NCBI GenBank assembly: GCA_017590115.1
Contig: JAGGNK010015558.1
Location: 483,841-547,840 of the forward strand
Reading direction: 5' to 3'
Origin: Montifringilla adamsi
Taxonomy: Eukaryota; Chordata; Aves; Passeriformes; Passeridae
DNA length: 64,000 nucleotides
This document shows, piece after piece, positions 1-12,457 of this stretch. The notes under the pieces were generated by a model. It worked only from the letters and a program-made list of their open reading frames with translations. It did no database searches and was not told the origin of the DNA. Position numbers and translations under genes: made by a program. Position 1 is the stretch's first letter, and each line of letters begins with the position of its first letter.

Positions 1-2054
1 ATTACTCTAACAGTGATGCCTTATTATTTGATTAAGGATTTTGTTAATGTATATTTAGTGTATAATTAAACTACTGGGTAGCTCTAGTGATGAAAGTAAA
101 GCTGAATAAGATGGACTGGGGTATAAAATTTTATGGCCTGGTAGCAGGAAGTATTTTCATGGATGGAGAATCCACAGTGGGCAGAGAAGGAGAATGAGAT
201 TACATTGTCTAATCTTCTGGCGACAGTCTTGCCTCTTGCCTTTTTCTGTCTACTGCTGTGTCACAATTGCCTCCCCAACACAAATCAGGGTGCTCTGTGC
301 TCTTTGCAGCAAGCATCTGGCCTGGGTTTGTCTCCCCAGAGGCAGAGATGTTAGGGTGTGTGGAGCCCACAGATGTGCCCCATTCTGGTGAGGATGGCTT
401 CCCTATGCTGCCAGCAGCCCCTCTGTGCTAAAAGAGGGATTTTACTCTGTATTGCAGAGAAATACACTATACGTGTCACACACTCAGCCTGTCATATATT
501 TGGTGCTCTCTTTCATGTTGCCATGTAATAAAAGGCAATTGACAAGGACATTAAGTACTGCCTTCTAAAACACAACATCTATGAAAATTCAAAATGTGTT
601 CAAATTTCTGTGAAATAACAAGGGTCAAATATGGTTGTAATAATTAACAACATGTGTGTTGTTTAATCTTCAAAGCAAGCTTTACCTTTAGACGTCCATA
701 ATTTACTCAGTAAATATTGTTCCTCTTACTTCAAAAGGAAGCAATAATTAGATTATGCCTGGACTCAGATTAACATTTAATTTGTGCATAGTTTCAGACC
801 AACATAGTTGCCTGCATACAATAGCAAAATAATTATTTTTAGCTCTGAATGCTGCCAGTGTTTAAAGTTGTAATTTAATACCTAGAGGAAAGATATGGCA
901 GCGTAAGAGATGCAAACACTCAGAGGTTTTCCAAGCCAAGATTCCCTCCATCCACTTGTCACTCGTGCACTGTCACAGACTAAAGTTGCCTGCTTCTGCC
1001 TCCTTCCCCTCCACTGTTTTGTCAAAATTCCTACTTGAGTCAATTTTCAGGGTTTTTTTTTTGGAGGTTTTTGCTGCTTGTTTTTATGGTTGTTTGGGTG
1101 TTGTTTTTGGTTTTGGTTGGGCTTTTTTAAGTGAGTCTTTTGGGACTTTTTTAAAATGTCCTGCTCTAGCCCCACCAAGGGAGCCTGGCCCAGAGGCACA
1201 GGAGTCCTGTGCTGGCCCCATCCTACAGTTGTCCCTGAGGAACGGGCTAGCTGGGCATGTGCAAAGTGGAGAACAGCTGAGGTAGCAGTCCTTCCTGCTT
1301 TGAGGCTGGCCTGAGAGGATTTATCTAAACAGCCTCCCAGTGCTGTGCTGGCTCTGGAAAAAGATGGCTGGAGGGCAATGGTTTGCAACTGACCTTTGGC
1401 CATCACGACTACCTTCCCTAGGTGGGGCTGAGACAAAATTTTAGTTCCTGGCAGGGAGTCCTGGCACCGTCATGGTGGAGAAATCCAATCCAGTGTCTCC
1501 TTCAATGTAGCTGGGTACAAAAGAAAACTGAGAATGGGGCCCATTGCCCACAATGAAATAAGCAGCCTTTCCATTTCCAAACAACCTCTCTTACTCCAGC
1601 CTCTATTAGCATCTAAATGATGGGGATCACACCTTGCCAAAACATGTATTTGGAGCCTAAGCTGACAATATAAGAGGACTAGTGAGATAAGAAATACACC
1701 AAAGAAATTCTTGTTTGCTACAAATATTTTCATAATCACCTTTATGACATGAGTCACACATGCAGCAGTGCAAAACATTCCTATCTATTTTATGAAGCCT
1801 GAATTTTTTTTAAAACGTAAAAAAGTGGTAATGGACTTCTTTCTAGGCTGTGAAAAAGAGCGCGTCTGCTTTAATGTGACTTAGCTTGAATGCTATTATA
1901 CATTTTAATGAGGTAATGTATGAGGAGGGGTCAAGTAGAGCAAGGACTCATTCTGTTCACATCTGCACTGACACTACTTTGCTGGCACAGGAGTAGTTCT
2001 GCAGCCACAATTTGAATAAAATATGGAATGTAAAGTGCTGTATTGAATATTCCA
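1..2054. other. Unassigned unique sequence
   Basis: No exon or repeat family recognised. A G/T-rich tract lies at about 1050-1130. The stretch 1160-1440 is more GC-rich but has no identifiable coding signal beyond two chance frames of about 110-130 codons on opposite strands, the longer one lysine-rich at its end because of that tract. Confidence 0.6.
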
Positions 2055-2195
2055 AATCAGGGTAGTCTGTTGAGCATTGTTGCCATGGGGACTGCGTGAA
2101 GGTTGGATTAATTAAGGCCTGAGCAGATGCTCTGGAGTATGTGGTGTCATTTGTGCTTTCTGCTTGTAATTAATGTGCATGTGAGCAGGGTGAGA
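2055..2195. promoter_or_regulatory. Possible conserved non-coding element
   Basis: Contains GTTGCCATGG near 2078, TTAATTAA at 2108-2115 and TAATTAAT at 2167-2174 in unique sequence. GTTGCCATGG resembles an RFX-type half site. This is motif resemblance only. Confidence 0.27.
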
Positions 2196-4559
2196 AACAG
2201 GGGAAGAGAGAGATACCCACCTTAATTTGTGTGTGACAGCTTCTCAGGTAATATGAATTATTGGTATATGAAAAGCAATTCCTCTACACATATAAAAATG
2301 CAGATTTAAAAAGAAAGGAAAAAAGGGGTAACCAAAATCAGCATCTAGCTGAGTCACTATGTTTACTATCAGAATGCCAGAATCAGTGATACAAACTTCC
2401 CTCCTTGTTACTACAAGATTTAGGAATTCAAAAGAGCCACCTTATCTCTGAAATAGATTAAGATTAAAGAGTATCTTTCAATGTTATCATATAAAGGTAA
2501 AACTTATCATAGCCTTGAGGGGTATTTTTATGCATACACAATTTTATGCATGCAAAGAGAAAGGGGATAGTTTATTCTAGGAGTGTGTATGTAAAGTTAG
2601 GTCTCCTTTCTGGTTTTCAGAAGTCTGTTTGAGCTGCTGAGCTCAAAGGAAGCAGTGAAATAAAATTTCCCTAGGCTCAATAAACATTTGCTGTTGTTGT
2701 AGCAGGGCTTGAAACCTTTAAGACAATATGTTAAATCTTTTCTGCTTTGCCTGATGATGGGAGAGTAATGTCCAGTTCTTTATGAATGCTTCAGCACATG
2801 CCCTGAGCTTCACAGGGAATGTTTTTGGGGTATAAGGGATAGGAGCAACACCTTCCAGAGAGTGTGGTGGCCACCTACTCTTCCACAGCCACTCCTGTTC
2901 TCTCTCTACCTTTGCGAGGGGATGTGGAGATTCCCAATTTTTTAAAGCCTCATTCAAAAACGAGAGAGAGGAAAAAATTTGTAACTTATTCCATTAAAAA
3001 AATATTATATGAACTTTTTCTTTTGAGTTTTGGAAGTGGGAATACATTACCTCAGAGGAGCCACAGTTGCTGTGTGACTGCCTGGTGGCACTGGAATCAC
3101 AGCTGCTAGAAAAAGAAACGCAAAAAGTGCTCACAGGGTTTCCTATGAGTACTCAATTGAAAAGAAATCAGCCTCTCAAAACTGCACACATTTCGTACAG
3201 TGAAACAAACGTCATCACAGTGCTTCCAAGTGAAATTTTGCAGAAGCCCAACAGCTCCCTGTTTTAGGATAACAAGTTTCCAGCCTTTCATTAGAAAATG
3301 AGTTCCTACCATTCCTAGTAGTAAGACAAAATTAGGCATTTTCATCTAAATATGTAGAGGGCAAAAGCAAGAACATTAACTTGCTGAGTGCTATTAAATG
3401 AAATATTTCTGTAGGACAGTTTTCATCTGGGTCCTATTTTTAAAAATAATTTTCTAGGCACTCTTGCCAAACTTTTGTACCTGAGCCTGCTGCTTATGTA
3501 GTAATCAGGGTCTTTAAATGCTTTCTTATTTTTTAATAAAATCATTTGTAGTATAAAACTCTCCAAATTGACTGTGTGACTGTGGAATATAAAGTGGTTG
3601 ATGTTTTTCTGCAGACTGTGAGAAAGAAGAGTCAAGCTAATGAAAGCTGAAGCATGTTTCTTTCCCAGGTGCTCAATACTCTCTCTCTCTCTCTAATTTG
3701 CCTGCTAAATCTGCTGCATTTTCCTCTTGTTTCTTAATGTTTAAGGATTGTCTCATATGCTCTCTTGGGAAATGTGGCTTGCTTAGAGTTATGGAAGTAA
3801 TTAGAAAATATTGCAGCCTGCTTTTTGAATGAGTCTGGATTTATTTCTGGTTTTCTTTTTGATAATGTGAGGCTTGCTTGTTCTTGCTTTGATTTAGATA
3901 TTATTTTTTTTCAGAAAGAAAAATATAGTCTAATTCACAATGTGAAAAAATGTTTAAGTGAAAGCTGAAAATCCACAGAAATTACTGGATGCTTTTGACC
4001 AAATGAGCATGCTTAAATTAAACATAGACACCCTTTTAAATAGGAAGGACTGGAACAGACTGGAGGTATTGATTCAGTTACTGTGTCACTAGGAAAGTAA
4101 GAACATAAATGAATCATCTAGGAAGATTTGTGATGAAATCCAAATAAATTTACACTTGTCTCTGTCCCACCTTTGAACCTTGAAGCAAATGAAATCTGTA
4201 CCCTCTCCATAAGCACACGTAGACTTGTCTCTTTAGACACATAGGACAGTTTCATAAAGACTGTACTTTCTTACTCCAGGCTTTCCTTATGTGAATAGTT
4301 TCTGAACATGTATATTTAGTTACCACCTACTTGATTTCAATGACAATTTAGATATTTTCTCTGTTTAGGGTAAATGTCGAAATAAAATTTTGCCCTGGTC
4401 CCTGCTCCTTGGCTCTGGGGTTTTGTATGTTGTTGGCTGATCTTACAGATAAAAGCCCGGGGATGTCTCAGGAATTGTTTGGTGCTAAAACTGTTACGTA
4501 GGGCAGGCATTCAGGTTCTGTATTTATGCCTTAATTTCCTTCCCTGGAACTTATGACTA
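2196..4559. other. Unassigned unique sequence
   Basis: AT-rich, no frame over about 80 codons, no retroelement recognised. Only the small CT microsatellite stands out. Confidence 0.6.
3679..3694 (+). repeat. (CT)8 microsatellite
   Basis: Eight uninterrupted CT units. Confidence 0.95.
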
Positions 4560-5325
4560 AATTTATGACTGGGCTTATTTATCAAGACTTTTGACATGAC
4601 TTCTCATGTTACTCCATGAGATCAAAATGGATGGGGTGTTTGTCAATAAAGAAAAATTCAAAGCCTTGCATCTGTGCTGGAATAATGATGAACAGCAGCA
4701 GAAATCTGAGAGATCCAGACCCAAGGGACCTGGAAACCCAGAAATGGAGTGGTGGGCCCCAGTGGAGCAGCCAGTAGGTCTCACAAAGCAATTATTTTTC
4801 TCCATTTGATAGTTGTGATGCCATTTTAAGATACTATGTCCAGCTAGGGGACCCACCACAATGTAGTTACTGGAAAGTGGAGCTCAGGAGCCAGAGAAGG
4901 ATGCAGTGGGTGCCATACAAGAAGAGTCTAAGGTAACCCCAATGGTTTGGTCCATGGATGACAGACCTCGACTGGGATCTTACTGCTGTCTTCACCTGCC
5001 CAGTGGGGAATAGAGAGGAGGGGGAGAGAGATTTCTTTCAGAGTTGCCCAGAGGAAGGACAGGAGGCAGCAGATGGGAACAGCAGCAAGGAGAATTCCTA
5101 CTGCATTTAAAAGAAAAACTTCACCAAGATGTAGAACACACACTGAATTAGCTTGTACAGAGAGGCAGTGCCATCACTATTCCTAGATATTTTCAAAAAT
5201 GTCTGTAGCCAAGATCCTGGATAGCAGGACTTAACCTGGAGTTAGCCATACTTTGAGAAGGAGATTGGATCAACTGCTTCTAGAGAACTCTTTCCACTAA
5301 GATTACTCTCTGATTTTGTGGGAAT
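4560..5325 (+). mobile_element. Old, diverged CR1 LINE fragment (end of ORF2 plus 3' UTR)
   Basis: The order of recognisable pieces follows the CR1 3' part. A stretch like the 'aag-gcc-ttgcatctg' block of ORF2 lies near 4655-4680. A 'tgtccagctaggggaccc' stretch at about 4837-4854 matches the block that normally reads as tgtccag-ttttgg-gcccc. The 'ggacaggaggcagcagatggg' region follows near 5060. The tail at 5255-5320 corresponds to the CR1 'ggattggactagatgatct-ccttccaac-ttctatgattctgtg' end in degraded form. No usable reading frame remains. The divergence is clearly greater than in the copies at 33-41 kb, so this is an old insertion. Boundaries are approximate, by about 30 bases, and no target-site duplication is visible. 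Confidence 0.68.
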
Positions 5326-6500
5326 TGCTATTAAATTTAATCTGTCCCATCCCATGTACGATCATATCAAAGCTTTATTGTCTGTATTGTTCCATTACAG
5401 CCTTTAGTTTCCATTTTGGGCTTTTACCACCTCCCTACATCTGATTCTGATTTAGAAGCCATTTAACATACATTTACTAATGTGAACAGATAAGACTTTA
5501 CTCTCATTTCAAATTACATCCTCTGTGATTACACAGAATTTTTTTTTTAATCAATACAATTCTAGTGGTCACCATTCTTTACTCTGGATTTTGTTATGCA
5601 CTCACTGGTCTCTGAATAGGACAATATATATCTGTGTTACCTTAAATATAATGTCAAAATGGAGATTTGCTCCTCTGGATGATTTGTTCTGTTTTACCTT
5701 CAATTTTGCTAATCTTCTGAGGGCAGTAAATTCAGGAGGTGGACTGGAATGTTTTCTCTTAAGATATCCTTTTTGGACTCAAGAACCTTGGCTTCATATG
5801 CTATATAGAAATAATACCTAAGGCAACCAAGGATCTGTAACATGATAAACATCAGTCTACATTGTTTCACTGAATGAAATCTTAGCTAACATAGACTTTG
5901 TTGCTGAAAACCTGTGATCTTAATAGGTATTTTTGCATACCAGCTATGGTATATACTCAAAGCAATTTGTGCCTCTTTTTTATCATTTAAATTCTACTAA
6001 TTATTTTCAAAACAGAGTGTTGAATTTCAAGTCCTTTCACTTGCACCAACATGTACTTTGAGGTTATGTAGGGTTTTCTTTAAACTTTTAAAGAAATCTA
6101 ATGAAACAAAGGGGAAGAGTCACACTGGCTTTAATGAGCCCAGCACAAATACCTCTGTGAACTTTTGTCAGCCAGATACACTGTTGTCCCCTTATTTACC
6201 AGGAACAGAAACAGGAGTGGTGCAAAAGCCATTGCCAGACCACACACGTCACCCACAGAGGTGACAGACACAAGAGAATTTGATTCTTCTTCCATTGACC
6301 TTGAAGGGGGTGCCTGGAACTGCTGGCTGCAGCCACCGCTCAGGGGTGAGTTTCTGCCTCCCAGGAGCAGCATGGAGATCCCTAGCTCCCATGTGGAGCT
6401 GCCAGAAGCGGGTGAAACCATGTTATTTAATGACCAGCTGGCCAGTGTGTGATGAATTAGTTTTTCAAGGAGGTTAAAGAATTTGGCCACTTCTGCTGGG
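5326..6500. other. Unassigned unique sequence
   Basis: Contains a 144-codon minus-strand frame at 6131-6565 that enters the first duplicated unit. It matches no family I recognise. The rest is AT-rich with nothing definable. Confidence 0.55.
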
Positions 6501-6832
6501 GCCAGTTCAGAAAGACAGTCTTGACAGCTGGACCTAGCACCAGTAAAAGGAATGACTGATCCCACATGTTGAGCATGGGGAGAAAATTTTCAGACTCCTG
6601 CCACAGTGTGCACCTTCTACACTGGGGCTTGGCACATGGCATTAGGAGATGCTGCTGAGGCTCAGGGCCAGTTCAGAAAGACAGTCTTGACAGCTGGACC
6701 TAGCACCAGTAAAAGGAATGACTGATCCCACATGTTGAGCATGGGGAGAAAATTTTCAGACTCCTGCCACAGTGTGCACCTTCTACACTGGGACTTGGCA
6801 CATGGCATTAGGAGATGCTGCTGAAGCTCAGG
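6501..6832. repeat. Recent 166-bp direct tandem duplication
   Basis: Bases 6501-6666 and 6667-6832 are two abutting copies of the same 166-bp unit. By eye they differ at only two positions, 6627/6793 and 6659/6825, both G in the first copy and A in the second, with no indels. The junctions share short microhomology: the unit starts gccag, preceded by ggg or agg, and copy two is followed by gcatg. I do not recognise the unit as a known repeat. Because 166 is not a multiple of three, the duplication shifts any reading frame across it, which argues against a coding role. Confidence 0.95.
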
Positions 6833-8113
6833 GCATGTGAGCAAAGACTCCAGCATTTGGGTACTGCATTGTTCTTAGCTGATAGGCTTAAGGATAGTCT
6901 TAGGAATGGATGCAAGAAATTAGCAAATCATAGCAAAGAGGAGATGATGAGCTGTTTGACAGGCAGTAAGCAATTAGTAACTCTTTTTTGAAAATCAAAT
7001 CACCTCTACTATTCTTTGGTATGAAGAGCAGGATGTCAGCCCTGCACTGACCTGAGATGATGTATTATTTGACATTTTCAATATGTTTTTTCTCTTTAAT
7101 CATGAAAGTTAGGTGTTTTCCCACCTTGCTAAAGGAAAGAGCAAAGGCTAATGGGGGTATGTCTGGCATCTGCTACATCTGAGGATGATGTAGCCCTTTG
7201 TTCAGTTTCTTAAATGTTACCGCTTCTTTTGCTATTCTGTTATCAGTATCTGGGTGTCTTTCCCTTTTGACAGCCAGGAAAAATTATTTGGAAAACAAAA
7301 GCAGTTACAAACTCTAAAGATTCTTGGGAGTCCGGCCAACACAACTGCATGCTTCTGCCCTTGAAGCCCAAGTGGGCTAAGATGTGAGAAAGAAGATGGG
7401 CACTGGTTTTGTGTTGGTGTATCATTCAACTGTCCATGTGCTAGAGGGAAATATGGGACATCATGCTTTCTGTCTTTCTGTGGTCACAGGTCATAGGAAG
7501 GGTAGGGTTGCCTCATTCCAGACTTGTGCCTTGTGTGACCCTTCTCTCGCCAGTTCTAGTTTTCTGTGGGAAATAGGATGTATGATTAATCCTCCCTTGG
7601 GTTGCAGGTTGCAGACCTGGGTGTCTTGCTGCAAAAGCAAACTTTATGCAACTGCAGGAGCAAGGGAAACTAATTTTCACTTTGTGCTTGAAAGTTGAAG
7701 AGGAGCTGATTTACTAAAGGAAATAGTGACAAAGTTTTCAGCACCCATGACTTATCTCAAAGTTCTGGTCCTATTCATCACAGGGCAATGTGATGCATAG
7801 CAACACTTCCTAGCACACAGCCACTGGGAGGCCGTGAGTACTGTAAAAGCAAGGGCCTGGGGAAGCTTTAATGGAGTTCTTGGGGCCATCGAAGGGCTAG
7901 CAGACAGGAAATCTTCTACATGGGTTTCCCAAGACTCTCCTATCTGCCTGATCACAGACTATCTCTTTAGCATGCCAGACTAGCAATTTTTCAGGAAGCA
8001 CAGAGACAAGGTACACTTAGGGAAACAATTAATTCAAAGTCCTGCAGGTGTGTCCTTTCACACAAACAGGTGCATTTTACTAATAGAGAGGAAATACATA
8101 TAAACAAACAGAC

Positions 8114-8128
8114 AAAAAAAAAAAAAAA
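8114..8128 (+). repeat. Poly(A) run of 15
   Basis: Homopolymer in A-rich surroundings (acaaacagac before it). Confidence 0.92.
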
Positions 8129-8317
8129 TCAGAAAAAACCACAGCCGACACTAAACCTCCTGTACTTCCACTAGTTGCAAGGGTTTTAACTTGCTATTTG
8201 CATAAGAAAGCTGATACTTCTGCCTATAAGCATTCTTCCTTCTGCTGATTCAAATCAGCATTGTACTGGTCAGCTGGGCCTGCTGACAGAGGAGGTATGA
8301 AAATTCAGGTGTATTGC

Positions 8318-8375
8318 TTTCTCTCTCTCTCTCTCTGGCTCTCTCTGCTCCCCTCTCTTTTCCTCTCCACCTCTG
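8318..8375 (+). repeat. (CT)n-rich microsatellite
   Basis: Perfect CT repeat at about 8321-8336, then imperfect pyrimidine-rich sequence to 8375. Confidence 0.93.
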
Positions 8376-10837
8376 CATTTTCTTGTCTGACCATATTTCA
8401 CTGAGCAGATATGGGACCAGTCTTGATTTATGCTGGTGTAAACCTGTAACTCTATCTTTGACCTCCATGAGTTCATGCCCGTCTACATCTCTGGAGAGTG
8501 ACACATTAGTTGGCACTTCTCAAGCTACCTCCTGTCACCTCTTATGGGAGACATGAAATAACAGATTAGTGTCTCTGCTGAAAGGCTTTCCCTCCATAGG
8601 TTATCCCTTAGTGAATGTATCTCAGGCTGCAGAGAAAAAGAAAAAAAAAATTGTTTCTGTTTTAGCAGTTTTTAGTTTTGTTGCCTTTGAACTTTCTCTG
8701 GAAACAAATACCTTTCTTCTTTATTTTCCTCTGGGGGCTTTCAGGAGATCTGCTTTCAGGCAGTTTAATGAGAAACAAGCCCCTGTTGACAATGTTTAAG
8801 GAATGTGATTAATTGTGATTAATTGCTTGATTTGAGAGTTGCAGCATGCCTCCATCTAGTACCTAGAAGAGTAGGAGTAAGGGGCAGGAGTGTGCTTTTT
8901 CAGCAATGTATCTGTTCCTTGGTTCAAAATATGCCCACACATCCCCTCCTACACATCCCCAAGCTCTAAAATGTGATGCTGCAAACAGACAATTACTGCC
9001 GCATTTGGTCCATCCCCACGTCTGTTTCTTGCAGATTTGCCACCTGGATATTTCTGTGTCTGGAAGACTCGGAGCTGTGCCTGCATACTGAATGTCCAGG
9101 GGAGGATGTGCCAGGTGTGCAGCAGCCTTGCTACAGGGAAGTGAAAAACAGCTTAAAAATCATGTATTAATGGAGAATAGATGGGTCCTTGGTTCTCCCA
9201 GCTGTGCTGAAAAGCAGCAGGGCAGGCTCAGATCACAACTTCTACATTTGCATGGCTTCAAAGATAAACTGAGTAGGCTCATGGTCCAGGATCACCAGGA
9301 TGTGAGGCTCTGGTTCTCCTTGGGGCTGAGACCACCTGGCTCTGGGATCATTCCAATTTCTTAAAGCATACCCTACAAACAAGTGCCATGGAAGGAAAGA
9401 AGGCTAGCACCGGCTTACCCCCATCACCAGGTCTCTTTAGAGACTAAAGAATCCTGGAAAATACTAACAGTAATTTGATGGCCTTGGGACCTTCAGGGCA
9501 TCACTTCTGCTACTCCTGTTTTCCTGATACATGGTATTCCTGGTACTCCTGAGACAGAGGAGACCTTTAGAAAGGGTCCTTTATATTTCAGAGGCCTGTT
9601 TCCTCCAGGAGTCAACTTCACTCTGTCCATACAAAGATTTTCCACAACAGAAGCTGAATCAAAAGTTCTGGGGTCTATCAGCAGGGTTTGAACTTCTGAC
9701 CTGTCTGCTTAGGGCAAGGATGCATGCCCTGCACCTCAGCATTTTCTTTCCACACGTGTGAGAACTTTTAAAATTAATTTATCAGTTTCCCTCCTCTTGT
9801 GACAGCATGGCAAAATGGCTTAGTGTTTGTATTTGATTGATGGTCTAGAAAATGAAGGGACAGTTATGATTTTGCAAGTTGGTTTCCAGCCCCTCAAACC
9901 AGGCCAGATTTGTTTCCCCCTGAGGAAGTGTCCTTCTGTGTGCTACTTTGCAGCAGGAACTGAATCACAGCATTGCTTTCCAAACAAGAACTCCCAAAGA
10001 ACATGGATAGATTGAGAAAATAGTAATTCCTTCTTGAAAAATTTGGGAGAGACACAGTTAGTGGAAAAAGTCTCTTCTAGTTTTCTGCACAATTTTAAAT
10101 CATCATAAGGGACCAGGACCTGAGTCCTTACCTCTAACATAACTATTTTTAGTTTTCTTAGGGGCAGTCTGAAGTAATTTATTTCTTTTCACCACATCTG
10201 TTATGCTTGAGGGAAAATAAAAAAGCAAGAAACAAGTCTGCAAATATTCACTGGTTTTCACATTTGATTACTGGATGCACAACATAATATGGTTCTTAAA
10301 ATGTTGATGAACCAATTTGGATTGAGGAAATATGTTGGAAAAAGAGCTTCTGAAAGGGTAACATTTTCTCTCTTGCCATTGCTGGCACTTATTGACATGG
10401 AAAGCAAGAACTGTTATGAGGCAAATGCAAAGGCTGACATCTGACATGAAGAAAACAGGGTGAAAAAACTCCAAACACTGAGTGTGAGGGAAAGGTGTGT
10501 CTAGCACTGTTTGTCTCTGTTGTGCTGGATTAACTCACCCTAGTGTCTATTGCATGTATTTTAAAATTAGAAATGATATTGCAAAAATGCTACTGGAGCA
10601 GGCAGGAAGATTTTCAGAGACAGGCGTAGATTTTGCTTCATTCATGGGACATTCATTAGCACTTAGGCATGCAGTAATTCTTGGTTATTAATACATGATT
10701 CATTCTTCTGGTTGTATCATACAGAGTTATTTACGCTTTTGGGAAGAGTAAGCTCTGGCTGTAAAACATGGAGAGGATTGACATTCATTCTTTTCTTTCA
10801 TTGCATATGGATTGCAGAAAGCTCAGCATCACATCCA

Positions 10838-10915
10838 TGAATATATATACTGAATATATAAATATAAATATATATATATGTGAATATATAAAAAATATAT
10901 ATGTATTATTTCTGT
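10838..10915. repeat. AT-rich (ATAT) low-complexity repeat
   Basis: Interrupted ATATAT and ATATAAATAT units, almost pure A/T over 78 bases. Confidence 0.93.
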
Positions 10916-12419
10916 ATTAATTATATCCACTGTAAATACTATGGCATGCTTACAAAGCTTTGATTACTCATCCCACCCCAAGCTGAGAAACTGCTGATCC
11001 CCACAAAAATAAAAAGGGAAGACTTTGAAGTCTTCCAACGTTGGCTTGTCATGGAGTAAATGAACTTGAAAGAGAAATGTAAGCCCTTACTTCTGATATA
11101 GTAAAGAGCTGACAAGTTCCTACAAATTTTTACTCCCAGATGACATCACTTACTCTCCAGCAACTTGCAGCTTGTCTAGCACTGCAAGGTAAATATAGCC
11201 ATGCCACATAGTGCCTATCACCTCAGAAAATGTCTTCATGTCTTCCCATTCTGAATCCAGGGTATCAACAAGCTGCATAGCAGATGGTGTATGAACCTGC
11301 AAGGGCAGATCTACAACCAGTGGGCACTGGCATATCTCCCATGTAGTGGAGACAGAAGTTATGCTGATTTATACACTTTGAGATTCTAGCCCAAGGTAGT
11401 GGCATCTTAATTTCTGGCTTTAATAGGAGCAGACACTGGTATTGGGAATGAAGCTTCCTTCCACTAGAGAAAAACACAGCTGGAACACAAAGCTGAAGGA
11501 AGAGTAGCATTAAAAAACTGCCACAACAGCAGTGGTTAGATTTAAACACTGTGCACACCTTTAATGTTCCTAAGACCCAAGTTTCTGATGTGTAAGTGCA
11601 TTTTTTGTCTGATGCCAAGAAAACAGATGTGAGAGTTATTTCCTAATAGCCAAAGGCCTTGTCACATGACTAATTCAGCATCTTCCAAAACTGGGTGCCT
11701 GTCTAGGCATGTGATGGAAAGATGGGAGGAAATTGCCTGGCTATGTGTAAGACAAATTTAGCTCAGTGAAGCCCATGACTAACAAATACCAAGCACTCAA
11801 CTTTTCAAACTATAGAATCACAACACCCTGAAACCTGTTGATAAACTATCACAAAGCTTGGAATTTTTGGATGAAAGCAGAGCATTATAGGACTCAGAAA
11901 GAGAATTTCATGGTGGCAAATAGGTGTGTGCCTTAGATGTTCTATTTTGGAATTAAGCCACAGCAAACTCCATTTGAGAGAGCGTGTTCTAAGATTGTAA
12001 CTGGTTTAAGAAGTAATGTTAAAAACCAGCCACTCTCTGCAGGTTATTCTCTGTTTTGTAACTGTGATGGAACTCATGTGAAACAATTTGATGGTACCAC
12101 CTTCTGGCATGGAGCTGTGGGAGTAGGTCACTCAGAACAAACCACTTCATAGACCATTAAACTAAAGTTTTTTTCATTTTAAGACAATATCTCAACATTA
12201 ATGATGGAACCAGAACATCCTCCTCTGATTACCTTGCGATTTGTCATTCTCTAATTACCCAGTGAGGTACATCCTGCTGCTTCATCAACTCTCTGCCGCA
12301 CTCTATATAGCTCTGTTGTTGGCTGTCTTCTTGTTTCTCTGCTCCTCTTATCTCCTAGCATGCCTGGCCAGGAATAAAAATTTAACCCTGTGAGCTCTGC
12401 AATGTTTTCTGAGCTATGT

Positions 12420-12449
12420 CTGAAGGAGGTGCAGAATCACCTCCTTCAG
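12420..12449. repeat. Perfect 12-bp inverted repeat (hairpin)
   Basis: CTGAAGGAGGTG at 12420-12431 and its exact reverse complement at 12438-12449, separated by the 6-nt loop cagaat. Outside the perfect stem an AGCT at 12412-12415 can pair with AGCT at 12454-12457 across an internal loop. Function is unknown; no T-run follows, so nothing suggests a Pol III or bacterial-type terminator. Confidence 0.9.
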
Positions 12450-12457
12450 TCCAAGCT

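Larger units (their letters stand above)
6833..12411. other. Unassigned unique sequence
   Basis: Simple repeats at 8114, 8318 and 10838. A 10-bp direct duplication (tgtgattaat, twice) lies near 8805-8825. Frames reach at most 117 codons (11265-11618, minus) and look random. No retroelement recognised. Confidence 0.6.

Noticed and set aside
6131..6565. 144-codon minus-strand open frame as a gene
   Set aside because: It has no recognisable domain, and it runs into the tandem duplication, whose 166-bp unit shifts the frame. Composition is unremarkable.
12300..12380. TATATA (12304) and AATAAA (12373) as a second LTR
   Set aside because: The spacing is suggestive, but I could find no TG...CA ends, target duplication or family resemblance. 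Such words are common in AT-rich DNA.
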